14,487 nucleotides of DNA from an uncultured Desulfarculaceae bacterium (GTDB lineage Bacteria; Desulfobacterota; Desulfarculia; Desulfarculales; Desulfarculaceae). Under the pieces are notes generated by a model. It worked only from the letters and a program-made list of their open reading frames with translations, was not told the origin of the DNA and did not search any database. The number at the start of each line of letters is the position of its first letter. Positions within the stretch are counted from its first letter, which is position 1. Shown piece by piece: positions 1 through 5,967 of this stretch. The stretch is taken from positions 1 to 14,487 of the forward strand of contig CALERA010000320.1 in the NCBI GenBank assembly GCA_937908275.1, given 5' to 3'. Made by a program: the position numbers and the translations under genes.

Positions 1-1
1 C

Positions 2-532
2 TTGTATCTGCGCAAAGGGCTGGAGTTGACCCCCCTGGTGCACGGCGGGGGGCAGGAGGGCGGCCGCCGGGCCGGCACCGAGAACACGGCCGCCATCGTG
101 GGCCTGGGCAAGGCCGCCGAGCTGGCCGGCCGCCACCTGGAGACCATGGCCCGCGAGGTGGCCGCCCTGCGCGACCGCCTCTGGCGGGGCATCCGGGAGA
201 TGCTGCCCGGGGCGCGGCGCAACGGCCCGCCCCAGGCCTGCCTGCCCAACACCCTGAATGTCACCCTGCCCGGCTTCCGGGGCGAATCCCTGGTCCTGGC
301 CCTGGACCACCAGGGCGTGGCCCTGTCCTCGGGCTCGGCCTGCCGGGCCGGCAGCCCGGAGCCCTCCCGCGCCCTGCTGGCCATGGGCCTGAGCCCCGAG
401 CAGGCCCACTGCGCCCTGCGCTTTTCCCTGGGCCGCGAGAACACGCCCGAAGACATCGACCGCGCCCTGGCCGCCCTGCGCCAGGTGATCGAGCAGACTG
501 GCAGCCAGGTGCGTTTCGTGCCCTGCCGTTGA
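2..532 (+). CDS. Cysteine desulfurase (NifS/IscS family), C-terminal part, cut by window start
   Basis: PLP-dependent class V aminotransferase-fold enzyme that takes sulfur from L-cysteine and holds it as an enzyme persulfide for iron-sulfur cluster, thiocofactor or tRNA assembly. The 176 visible residues are roughly the last 45 percent of a usual protein of about 380-400 residues. The reading frame is open at base 2, so the true start lies outside the window. Visible family signatures are the GGGQEGGRRAGTEN segment (residues 16-29), which follows the PLP-lysine region in this family, and the active-site cysteine loop SSGSACRAGSPEPS (residues 109-122, catalytic Cys at visible residue 114, near base 341). 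The lysine-containing half is not visible. The stop is followed after 16 bases by the methyltransferase gene, so the two are probably cotranscribed. Which sulfur acceptor it serves cannot be read from the sequence; ergothioneine-like thiol synthesis or FdhD/Mo-enzyme maturation are possible from the neighbours. Confidence 0.93.
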   Translation: MYLRKGLELTPLVHGGGQEGGRRAGTENTAAIVGLGKAAELAGRHLETMAREVAALRDRLWRGIREMLPGARRNGPPQACLPNTLNVTLPGFRGESLVLALDHQGVALSSGSACRAGSPEPSRALLAMGLSPEQAHCALRFSLGRENTPEDIDRALAALRQVIEQTGSQVRFVPCR

Positions 533-548
533 TTTTGGGAGACTAGCG

Positions 549-1559
549 ATGCAGCCCAAGGCCCGCCGGATCGCCCAGGAGGAGCGCCTGGAGATCGTCA
601 ACCACCTGGACCAGGACCACCGCGCGGAGATGATGGACCTGGTGACCCAGGGCCTGACCGCCGAGCGCAAGTGGCTGCACTGCAAGTATCTTTATGACCA
701 GCGCGGCTCGGAGCTCTTCGAGCGCATCTGCGAGACCCCGGAGTACTACCCCACCCGCACCGAGATGGGCATCCTGGAGCGCCACGGCCGGGAGATGATG
801 GAGTTCTTCGACCTGCGCGGCGGGGACCTGGTGGAGCTGGGCAGCGGCGGCAACCGCAAGGTCCGCCTCTTGCTGGACCGCCTGTCGCCCCGGGCGCGGG
901 GCCATCTGCGCTACGTGCCCTTTGACATCAGCCAGGCCGCCCTGGAAGCCGCCGCCCGGGAGCTGCTGGACCTCTACCCCGAGTTGACCGTTCTGGGCCT
1001 GGTGGCCGACTTCACCCGCCACCTGGACCTGGTGCCCAGCGGGCGCAAGCTGCTGGTCTTCTTCGGCAGCTCCCTGGGCAACTTCAGCGAGGAGGCCAGC
1101 CTGGCCTTCCTGCGCGCGGTGGCCGCCACCCTGGGCCGCCAGGACCGCTTCCTGTTGGGCCTGGACATGCTCAAGCCGGTGGAGACCATCGAGGCGGCCT
1201 ACAACGACGCCCAGGGGGTGACCCGCCAGTTCACCAAGAACATCCTGGCCAACCTCAACCGTGAGCTGGGGGCGGACTTCGACCTGGACGACTTCGAGCA
1301 CCAGGCCTTCTTCAACCCGGCCCGGGAGTGCATGGAGATCCACCTCCAGGCCCAGCGGCCCCTGACCTGCCGCCTGGCGGACCTGGATTTGGCGGTGTCG
1401 TTCGCGGCGGGCGAGACCATCCACGCCGAGATCGCCCAGAAATACAGCCCGGCCCGGGCCAAGGCCCTCTTCCGGAAGGCGGGGCTCACCCCCACCCGCT
1501 GGTTCAGCGACCAGAAGGGCTGGTTCTCCCTGGTGGAGCTGGCCCGGAGCGAACCCTAA
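549..1559 (+). CDS. egtD: EgtD-family L-histidine N-alpha-methyltransferase
   Basis: 336-residue SAM-dependent methyltransferase of the EgtD family (DUF2260 type), whose known members trimethylate histidine to hercynine, the first step to ergothioneine. Visible signatures: YDQRGSELFERI (49-60), PEYYPTRTE (64-72), SAM-binding VELGSG (95-100), GSSLGNF (173-179), AAYNDAQGVTRQF (216-228) and NRELGADFDLDDFEH (237-251). Length fits the family. A GGGAGA ribosome-binding site lies 7 bases before ATG 549. The residues recalled from the mycobacterial enzyme as contacting the histidine substrate are partly kept: Asn178, Tyr218 and Glu294 are present, but the Ser two residues after the Glu is Ala296, and the Met of the IEM motif is Ile264. 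Substrate may therefore differ. No EgtB-like sulfoxide synthase is visible; an anaerobe would instead use an EanB-like rhodanese. It converges on the minus-strand MoeA with a 4-bp overlap. Confidence 0.88.
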   Translation: MQPKARRIAQEERLEIVNHLDQDHRAEMMDLVTQGLTAERKWLHCKYLYDQRGSELFERICETPEYYPTRTEMGILERHGREMMEFFDLRGGDLVELGSGGNRKVRLLLDRLSPRARGHLRYVPFDISQAALEAAARELLDLYPELTVLGLVADFTRHLDLVPSGRKLLVFFGSSLGNFSEEASLAFLRAVAATLGRQDRFLLGLDMLKPVETIEAAYNDAQGVTRQFTKNILANLNRELGADFDLDDFEHQAFFNPARECMEIHLQAQRPLTCRLADLDLAVSFAAGETIHAEIAQKYSPARAKALFRKAGLTPTRWFSDQKGWFSLVELARSEP

Positions 1560-2770
1560 GGCAGCAATTGCACCGAAACCACCTCCCCGGCGGCCAGGCT
1601 CTCGCGGTCCTCGGGGATGGCCGCCACCGCCTGGGCTTGGGCGATGGCCGCCAGGCGGGTGCGCTTCTTCTGGGGCTGGAAGAGCGGCAGGTCTGGTCCG
1701 GGCTCCAGGCGGCCATAGAAGAAATCGGTCCAGCCCACCTTGCCCTCCGCGATCCCCGCCCCCAGGCGGGCGTTGATCCGGGGCAGGCCGGGGTCGGCCC
1801 GACCGGCCAGGGCCAACAAGCCGGGCAGGGCGATCTGCAAGAATCCCATCAGGTTGGAGGGCGGCCCCCCGGGCAGGACGAAGACCGGCTTGCCCCCCAG
1901 GCGGCCGAAGCCCACCGCCTTGCCCGGGCCGATGCGGATGCGGTGAAAGACCTTCTCCCAGCCCAAGCTCTCCAAAACCTTGACCATCAGGTCGCGGTCC
2001 CCCTGCCAGGCCCCGCCGCTGGTGACCAGGGCGTCGGCCTGGGCCAGCAGGCCGCGCAGGGCCGCGCCCAGGGCCGGGGCGTCATCCGGGGCCAGGGCCA
2101 GGTGGGCGGTCAGGCCGAATTGGCGGCAGAGGGCAGCCAGGGTGATGACGTTGCTGGCGTGGAGTTGGCCCTCGGCCAGGGGCTGGCCCGGGGCGGCCAG
2201 CTCGTCGCCAGTGCCCAGGATGCCCACCCGGGGCGCGGCGTGGACCCGGGCCGTGGCGTGGCCGGCGGCGGCCAGCAGCCCGGCCCGCAGGGGGGTGAGG
2301 ATCTGGCCGGCGGCCAGGATCACCCGGCCGGCGCGGGCGTCGCCCCCCCGGGGCAGCACGTTGAAGCCCGCCGCCACCGGCGCGTCGATCAGCACCCGAT
2401 CGCCTTCCCGCCGGGTGTACTCCTCGGCCACCACCGCGTCGGCCCCGGCCGGCAACCGCGCCCCGGTCAAGACCCGCACCGCTCCCCCGGGCGCGAGGGC
2501 GATCTCCTCCACCCCGCCGGCCGCCAGCTCCCCCAACACCCGCAGCCGGGCCGGGGCCTGGGGAGTGGCCCCGCCAAGCTCGCGGCTGGCCAGGGCATAG
2601 CCGTCCTTGCGCGAGGCGTCCCGGGCCGGGGAGTCCAGCAGGGCCTGGTGGTCCAGGGCCGCGGCCTGGCCCAGGGCCTCCAGCAGGGGCAGCTCCCGCG
2701 CCGGCAGGGGCGTCATGTTTTCCAGGGTCAACCGCAGGGCCTCGGCCAGGCCGAGGGACAGGCTTTTCAT
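1556..2770 (-). CDS. Divergent MoeA-family molybdopterin molybdenumtransferase paralogue
   Basis: 404-residue MoeA/gephyrin-E-domain protein. Family members insert molybdate (or tungstate) into adenylylated molybdopterin. Recognisable in order: SRKDGYA (53-59), TGARLPAGADAVV (102-114), GTGDEL (186-191), SGGAWQGDRD (251-260), GPGKAVGFG (281-289) and LPGGPPSNL (299-307). Compared with the canonical MoeA at 3762-5159 in this same window, SAMDGYA has become SRKDGYA, STGGVSMG has become TSGGAWQG, KPGKP has become GPGKA and LPGNPVSS has become LPGGPPSN, so most signature loops are altered. The start at 2770 was chosen because MKSLSLG begins the conserved domain and has GGGAG 5 bases upstream; an upstream in-frame ATG at 2866 would add 32 low-complexity residues and overlap the divergent fdhD gene. 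It may be an active paralogue with a different pterin or metal preference, or a molybdopterin-binding protein with another role. Confidence 0.85.
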   Translation of the reverse strand: MKSLSLGLAEALRLTLENMTPLPARELPLLEALGQAAALDHQALLDSPARDASRKDGYALASRELGGATPQAPARLRVLGELAAGGVEEIALAPGGAVRVLTGARLPAGADAVVAEEYTRREGDRVLIDAPVAAGFNVLPRGGDARAGRVILAAGQILTPLRAGLLAAAGHATARVHAAPRVGILGTGDELAAPGQPLAEGQLHASNVITLAALCRQFGLTAHLALAPDDAPALGAALRGLLAQADALVTSGGAWQGDRDLMVKVLESLGWEKVFHRIRIGPGKAVGFGRLGGKPVFVLPGGPPSNLMGFLQIALPGLLALAGRADPGLPRINARLGAGIAEGKVGWTDFFYGRLEPGPDLPLFQPQKKRTRLAAIAQAQAVAAIPEDRESLAAGEVVSVQLLP

Positions 2771-2856
2771 GGGCGCTCCCGGGGCCGCCCTGGCGGCGGC
2801 CGCTGGCTCAGGTCGATCTGGACAGGGATTCCGACCCCAGGGTAACATGGCCGGCC
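2771..2856. promoter_or_regulatory. Divergent moeA-like/fdhD-like intergenic region
   Basis: An 86-base gap separates the two divergent starts, so the promoters for both genes, or for one of them, should lie here. A GGTCG...CGACC dyad (about 2813-2836) is visible but short. I see no convincing -35/-10 pair on either strand. The function is inferred from gene arrangement only. Confidence 0.3.
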
Positions 2857-3633
2857 ATGGAGCCAACCCCTAAACCACGCCAGATGCTCCTGGTGCAAGG
2901 CCAGCGGATCAGCCGCGCGCCGGTGCGCTTCGCCCAGGAGCGGCCCCTGGGCCTGGCCCTGGCCGGCCGGGTGGTCACGGTGCTGATGGCCACCCCGGGC
3001 CAGGAGCGCGAGCTGGCCCTGGGCTACGCCCTGACCATGGGCTGGACCGATTACCAGGCCACGCCACCAGGTGCGATCTTCGACCCCGAACAAGGCCGGG
3101 TGGACCTGGATCTCACCGTGCCGCCAGGGCTTCTGGGCGGGGCGCGGGCGGCGGGGGGCGGGCTGCTGGGTCCTTTGGAGGCCGCGCCCCTGCCTCCGGA
3201 GGGAGGCCTGGAGCTGGCAGTGCTGCGCGGCCTGACCAGCGCCCTGAGCCAGGCCCAGGTGCTCTATCCCGCCACCCGGGGCACCCATGCCGCCGCCCTT
3301 TTCGAGGCCCGGGGCGGGCTCCTGGCCCTGGCCGAGGACGTGGGCCGCCACAACGGCCTGGACAAGGCGGTGGGGGCGGCCTGGCTGGCCGGGGTCCTCC
3401 CCCGGGCGGCGGCCCTGGCCCTGTCCGGCCGTTGCAGCCTGGAGATGGTGCTCAAGACGGTGCGGGCCGGGGTGCCGGTGGTGGCCAGCGTCTCGGCCCC
3501 CACCCTGCCGGCGGTGGAGAGCGCCCAGGCCCTGGGCCTGACCCTGGTCAACTGCCCGCGACCCGAGGAAATGAAGATTTACACCCACCCCCAGCGCCTG
3601 CGCCAAGACGGCGAACCCCTGCCCGGGCTCTAG
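2857..3633 (+). CDS. FdhD-like formate dehydrogenase accessory protein lacking the CxxC motif
   Basis: 258-residue FdhD/NarQ family protein. In E. coli FdhD carries sulfur from IscS to the molybdenum cofactor of formate dehydrogenase. Conserved segments seen are ATRGTHAAALF (139-149), EDVGRHNGLDKAVG (160-173), SGRCSLEMVLK (190-200) and AGVPVVASVSAPTLPAVESA (204-223), then TLVNCPRPEEMKIYTH near the end. The family's CGLCG sulfur-transfer loop is aligned here by GGLLG (101-105), so both cysteines are missing; the only cysteines are Cys193 and Cys233. It is transcribed divergently from the minus-strand MoeA, with 86 bases between the two starts. No strong ribosome-binding site precedes ATG 2857, and ATG 2884 (residue 10) is a possible alternative. 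The family assignment is firm; classical sulfurtransferase activity is doubtful. Confidence 0.86.
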   Translation: MEPTPKPRQMLLVQGQRISRAPVRFAQERPLGLALAGRVVTVLMATPGQERELALGYALTMGWTDYQATPPGAIFDPEQGRVDLDLTVPPGLLGGARAAGGGLLGPLEAAPLPPEGGLELAVLRGLTSALSQAQVLYPATRGTHAAALFEARGGLLALAEDVGRHNGLDKAVGAAWLAGVLPRAAALALSGRCSLEMVLKTVRAGVPVVASVSAPTLPAVESAQALGLTLVNCPRPEEMKIYTHPQRLRQDGEPLPGL

Positions 3634-3652
3634 CCGGCCGGCCGCCTTTTTT
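3634..3652 (+). terminator. Possible weak terminator after fdhD-like gene
   Basis: Directly after the TAG stop comes a GC-rich self-complementary stretch (GCCGGCCGGC) and then a run of six T (3647-3652). The T-run is typical of intrinsic terminators, but the stem that can form is short or must overlap the end of the gene, so the call is weak. Confidence 0.35.
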
Positions 3653-3671
3653 CGCCCCCGCTTGAACTTTC

Positions 3672-3700
3672 TTGCGGCGTACTTACAATAAGGCTATATT
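3672..3700 (+). promoter_or_regulatory. Candidate sigma70 promoter of moeA
   Basis: TTGCGG (3672-3677), a 17-base spacer and TATATT (3695-3700) make a reasonable promoter, with three of six and five of six consensus matches, about 60 bases before the MoeA ATG. It sits in one of the few AT-rich patches in this part of the window. A perfect inverted repeat overlaps the -10 element. Confidence 0.45.
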
Positions 3701-3703
3701 GTA
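3684..3703. promoter_or_regulatory. Inverted-repeat operator candidate upstream of moeA
   Basis: TACAATA (3684-3690), a 6-base spacer AGGCTA, then TATTGTA (3697-3703) form a perfect 7-bp inverted repeat covering the candidate -10 of the moeA promoter. Such placement suits repression. The AT-rich half-sites with a 6-base spacer recall ModE-type molybdate operators (CGnTATATA-N6-TATATAnCG from memory), and GCTATCG follows the right half, but identity with a ModE site is only a guess. Confidence 0.45.
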
Positions 3704-3761
3704 GCTATCGCGGCCAGGGCCAGCTTGGCCCGTTGTTCCAGGTCGCCACGGGGGTGCCCCA

Positions 3762-5159
3762 ATGTCCGCCCACAAGAACCACGCCATGCAAACCCCAGCC
3801 CCTTGGCGCGCCCCGCTCGCGGAGCCCGGGTCCGGGTTCGGGACCGAGACCACCCGGCCCTGGCCGGAGCGGGTGGAGCTGGCCAAGCGCCTGGCCCGGG
3901 CCGGGGTCCTGCGCGGGGTCCGGCCGGTCAAGCCCTCGGTTTCCATGGACCAGGCCATGGCCCTCATCCTGGAGGCGGTGCAGCCCCTGGAGTTGGAGAC
4001 GGTCTCCCTGCTGGAGGCCGAGGGCCGGGTCCTGGGCCAGGACGTGGTCTCCCCCCTGATGGTCCCGCCCCTGGATTGCTCGGCCATGGACGGTTACGCG
4101 GTGCGGGCCGAGGACACCCGGGGCGCGGCCCCGGATTGCCCGGTGCGGCTCCAGGTCCGGGGCGAGTCCCGGGCCGGCGGCGGCCTGGAGGGCCTGCGGG
4201 TGGCCCGGGGCGCGGCGGTGCGGATCATGACCGGCGCGCCGATGCCCCCCGGGGCCGACGCGGTGGTGCAGGTGGAGGAAACCGAGGAGGAGCACGGCTT
4301 CGTGCGCATCTTTAGCGCGGTGACTCCCTGGCGGAACTACCGCCGCGCCGGGGAGAGCATCGCCCAAGGCGACCGGGTCCTGTCCCGGGGCGAGCGTCTG
4401 CGCCCGGCCGACCTGGGCATCCTGGCCTCCCTGAACCAGGCCCAGGTGGCGGTCCACCGCCGGCCCAGGGTGGCGGTCATCTCCACCGGCGACGAGCTGG
4501 CCGGCCTGGGCCAGCAGGCCCGCCAGGGCGGCATCCACGATGTCAACGCCTACACCCTCTGCGCCGAGGTGCAGAAGTACGGCGGCCGGCCGCAATACCT
4601 GGGCATCGCCCGGGACAGCCTGGCCGATCTCCAGGCCCTGTTCCGCCAGGCCCTGACGGCGGACCTGGTGATCTCCACCGGCGGGGTCTCCATGGGGCGC
4701 TACGATTTCGTGAAGGACATCCACGCCGCCCTGGGCATCGAGACCCGCTTCGAGTGGGTGGACGTCAAGCCGGGCAAGCCCTGCGTCTTCGGGGTCCAGG
4801 GCCACACCCTGGTCTTCGGCCTGCCGGGCAATCCGGTCTCCAGCCTCACTTCCTTCATCCAGTTCGTGCGCCCGGCCCTGCTGCGCCTGATGGGCGCGCG
4901 CCGGCTCCACAAGCCGGTGGTGGAGGCGATCCTGACCGAGGAGATCAACAAGCGCCAGGCCGGCAAGGTCCACCTGCTGCGCGGCAGCTTCACCATAGAA
5001 AACAGCCAGTTCTACGTGTCCACCACCGGGGACCAGAAGGCCTCCATTTTCCGCTCCATGAGCGAGGCCAACTGCCTGATCGTGCTGCCGGCCGACCGGC
5101 CCCGGGTCGCGGCCGGCGAGAAGGTGGCCATCCAGCTCATCAACCACGACGAGGTCTGA
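3762..5159 (+). CDS. moeA: Molybdopterin molybdenumtransferase MoeA
   Basis: 465-residue canonical MoeA, catalysing metal insertion into adenylylated molybdopterin in the cytoplasm to give active Mo (or W) cofactor. All family loops are intact: SAMDGYAV (107-114), TGAPMPPGADAVV (157-169), STGDEL (241-246), STGGVSMGRYD (305-315), KPGKP (336-340) and LPGNPVSS (354-361). The conserved core starts near PSVSMDQAMALI (about residue 58), so about 57 N-terminal residues are an extension of unknown role, or the true start lies downstream (ATG at 3786 is in frame). GGGGGTG a few bases before ATG 3762 supports the chosen start. An AT-rich promoter with an overlapping inverted repeat lies upstream and a strong hairpin follows the stop, so the gene may be its own transcription unit. 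Confidence 0.94.
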   Translation: MSAHKNHAMQTPAPWRAPLAEPGSGFGTETTRPWPERVELAKRLARAGVLRGVRPVKPSVSMDQAMALILEAVQPLELETVSLLEAEGRVLGQDVVSPLMVPPLDCSAMDGYAVRAEDTRGAAPDCPVRLQVRGESRAGGGLEGLRVARGAAVRIMTGAPMPPGADAVVQVEETEEEHGFVRIFSAVTPWRNYRRAGESIAQGDRVLSRGERLRPADLGILASLNQAQVAVHRRPRVAVISTGDELAGLGQQARQGGIHDVNAYTLCAEVQKYGGRPQYLGIARDSLADLQALFRQALTADLVISTGGVSMGRYDFVKDIHAALGIETRFEWVDVKPGKPCVFGVQGHTLVFGLPGNPVSSLTSFIQFVRPALLRLMGARRLHKPVVEAILTEEINKRQAGKVHLLRGSFTIENSQFYVSTTGDQKASIFRSMSEANCLIVLPADRPRVAAGEKVAIQLINHDEV

Positions 5160-5177
5160 GCCGCCCCCCGTCCCGGA

Positions 5178-5215
5178 CTCCGCGCCGCCCCAAGGCCTGC
5201 CGGGGTGGCGCGGAG
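5178..5215 (+). terminator. Strong hairpin after moeA, probable terminator
   Basis: A 14-bp stem with one G-T wobble starts 18 bases after the moeA stop: the left arm CTCCGCGCCGCCCC (5178-5191), a 10-base loop, and the right arm GGGGTGGCGCGGAG (5202-5215). No T-tract follows, so termination may be inefficient or factor-assisted. Confidence 0.55.
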
Positions 5216-5505
5216 CCCGGTCCTGATCCCCCTGGTTGGCCCCCATCGTCCCCGGCGGAACCATTCGCTATACAATATCGTCGTGGCTCCTGATTAACCC
5301 CATCCAAAACAATGCCTTACCCGTTGGTGAAACCGCCCCGCGCCCGGCCCGCGCCGGGCGCGCTCCCCGCCAAACGGCGCGTTGGCCGGGAGGTTGGGGC
5401 CGGCGGTCCGCCCTTTAGCCGCCCGGGCGGAAAAATGCGCGCAACTAGCGAAATTAATATGACAATTGGCGCTATTCCCAGCAATTGCCACCGGTTACCA
5501 GCGAT
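5216..5505. other. Non-coding region between moeA and the kor promoter
   Basis: No credible gene is seen on either strand. It contains an isolated TACAATAT (5271-5278), identical to the reverse complement of 3696-3703 in the moeA operator. It also has a perfect 9-bp hairpin with a 4-base loop, GCGCCCGGC/GCCGGGCGC (5340-5361), a 12-bp palindrome CCGCCCGGGCGG followed by five A (5419-5435), and an AT-rich stretch from about 5440. Read on the minus strand, the palindrome is preceded, not followed, by T, so it is not a minus-strand terminator. Confidence 0.6.
5446..5487. promoter_or_regulatory. Possible regulator-binding region upstream of the kor operon promoter
   Basis: Just upstream of the -35 element lie a TAGCG...CGCTA dyad (5446-5450 and 5470-5474) and two CAATTG palindromes (5463-5468 and 5482-5487) spaced 19 bases centre to centre, at about -76 and -57 relative to the predicted start of transcription. 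The location fits an activator site. The motifs are short and could be chance in AT-rich sequence. Confidence 0.3.
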
Positions 5506-5534
5506 TTGACTGACGGGGGGCAATAGACTAAAAT
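5506..5534 (+). promoter_or_regulatory. Sigma70-type promoter of the kor-hdr operon
   Basis: TTGACT (5506-5511), exactly 17 bases, then TAAAAT (5529-5534): five of six matches to each consensus hexamer, in an AT-rich pocket of otherwise very GC-rich DNA. Transcription is predicted to start near 5541, about 135 bases before the first ATG of the operon. Confidence 0.68.
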
Positions 5535-5577
5535 CCTTTGAATTTCCTGATAGTTCCCGCATGGCCACCTCGGACCG

Positions 5578-5603
5578 CCTCCGGGCCGCACGCGCGGCGG
5601 AGG
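5578..5603 (+). promoter_or_regulatory. Stable hairpin in the kor operon leader
   Basis: CCTCCG (5578-5583), a GG bulge, and CCGC (5586-5589) pair across a 4-base loop with GCGG (5594-5597) and CGGAGG (5598-5603), giving ten GC-rich base pairs. No T-run follows, so it is not an intrinsic terminator; the right arm contains a GGAGG sequence. Role unknown: RNA stability, or sequestration of a ribosome-binding-like sequence. Confidence 0.4.
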
Positions 5604-5675
5604 GGGAAGGGAGCCGGACGCCCGGCGGGCGGGAGCGGGACGGGAAGCAACCAGCGAACCGGCGCGGAGCAGGCC

Positions 5676-5963
5676 ATGAAGTACTGGCGTCAGCCCTTGG
5701 ACCGCGACGAGATCCAGGTGATCCGGGGCCAGGTGGAGGTCATCAAGGACCGCTGCAAGGGCTGCGGGTTCTGCATCGCCTATTGCTCGCGCGGGCTGTT
5801 GGTCATGAGCCGCAAGTTCAACCGCAAGGGCTATCACTACCCCGAGGCGGCCCAGCCGGAGTTGTGCGTGAACTGCCACTTCTGCGAGGTCATCTGCCCC
5901 GAGTTCGCCATCTTCTCCAGCCAGGCCGACGCGGCGGGCCAGCAGCCGCCGGTCGGGGAGTAG
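5676..5963 (+). CDS. korD: 2-oxoacid:ferredoxin oxidoreductase, delta (ferredoxin-like) subunit
   Basis: 95-residue protein with two [4Fe-4S] motifs: CKGCGFCIAYC (Cys 27, 30, 33, 37) and CVNCHFCEVIC (Cys 64, 67, 70, 74). It is the electron-transfer subunit that passes electrons from the thiamine-dependent catalytic subunits towards ferredoxin. The start at ATG 5676 has GGAG 6 bases upstream and lies after the predicted transcription start; the longer open frame upstream would begin before it. First gene of the operon; the alpha subunit follows after 4 bases. The delta-first order is common for four-subunit KorDABC/VorDABC enzymes. Ends with a short Ala/Gln/Pro tail. Confidence 0.9.
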   Translation: MKYWRQPLDRDEIQVIRGQVEVIKDRCKGCGFCIAYCSRGLLVMSRKFNRKGYHYPEAAQPELCVNCHFCEVICPEFAIFSSQADAAGQQPPVGE

Positions 5964-5967
5964 CGCC

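Noticed and set aside
2771..2866. Longer start for the minus-strand MoeA
   Set aside because: The added residues are low-complexity Ala/Pro and the start would lie inside the divergent fdhD gene; ATG 2770 has GGGAG just upstream.
3705..5264. Minus-strand open frame of 519 residues opposite moeA
   Set aside because: No recognisable motif, biased composition, and the plus strand encodes a canonical MoeA with all signature loops.
5419..5435. GC palindrome followed by five A as a minus-strand terminator
   Set aside because: For a minus-strand transcript the T-run comes before the stem, and no minus-strand gene reads into it.
5538..5675. N-terminal extension of the delta subunit by 46 residues
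   Set aside because: It would need a TTG start upstream of the predicted transcription start and translates to arginine/glycine-rich sequence; ATG 5676 has a proper ribosome-binding site.
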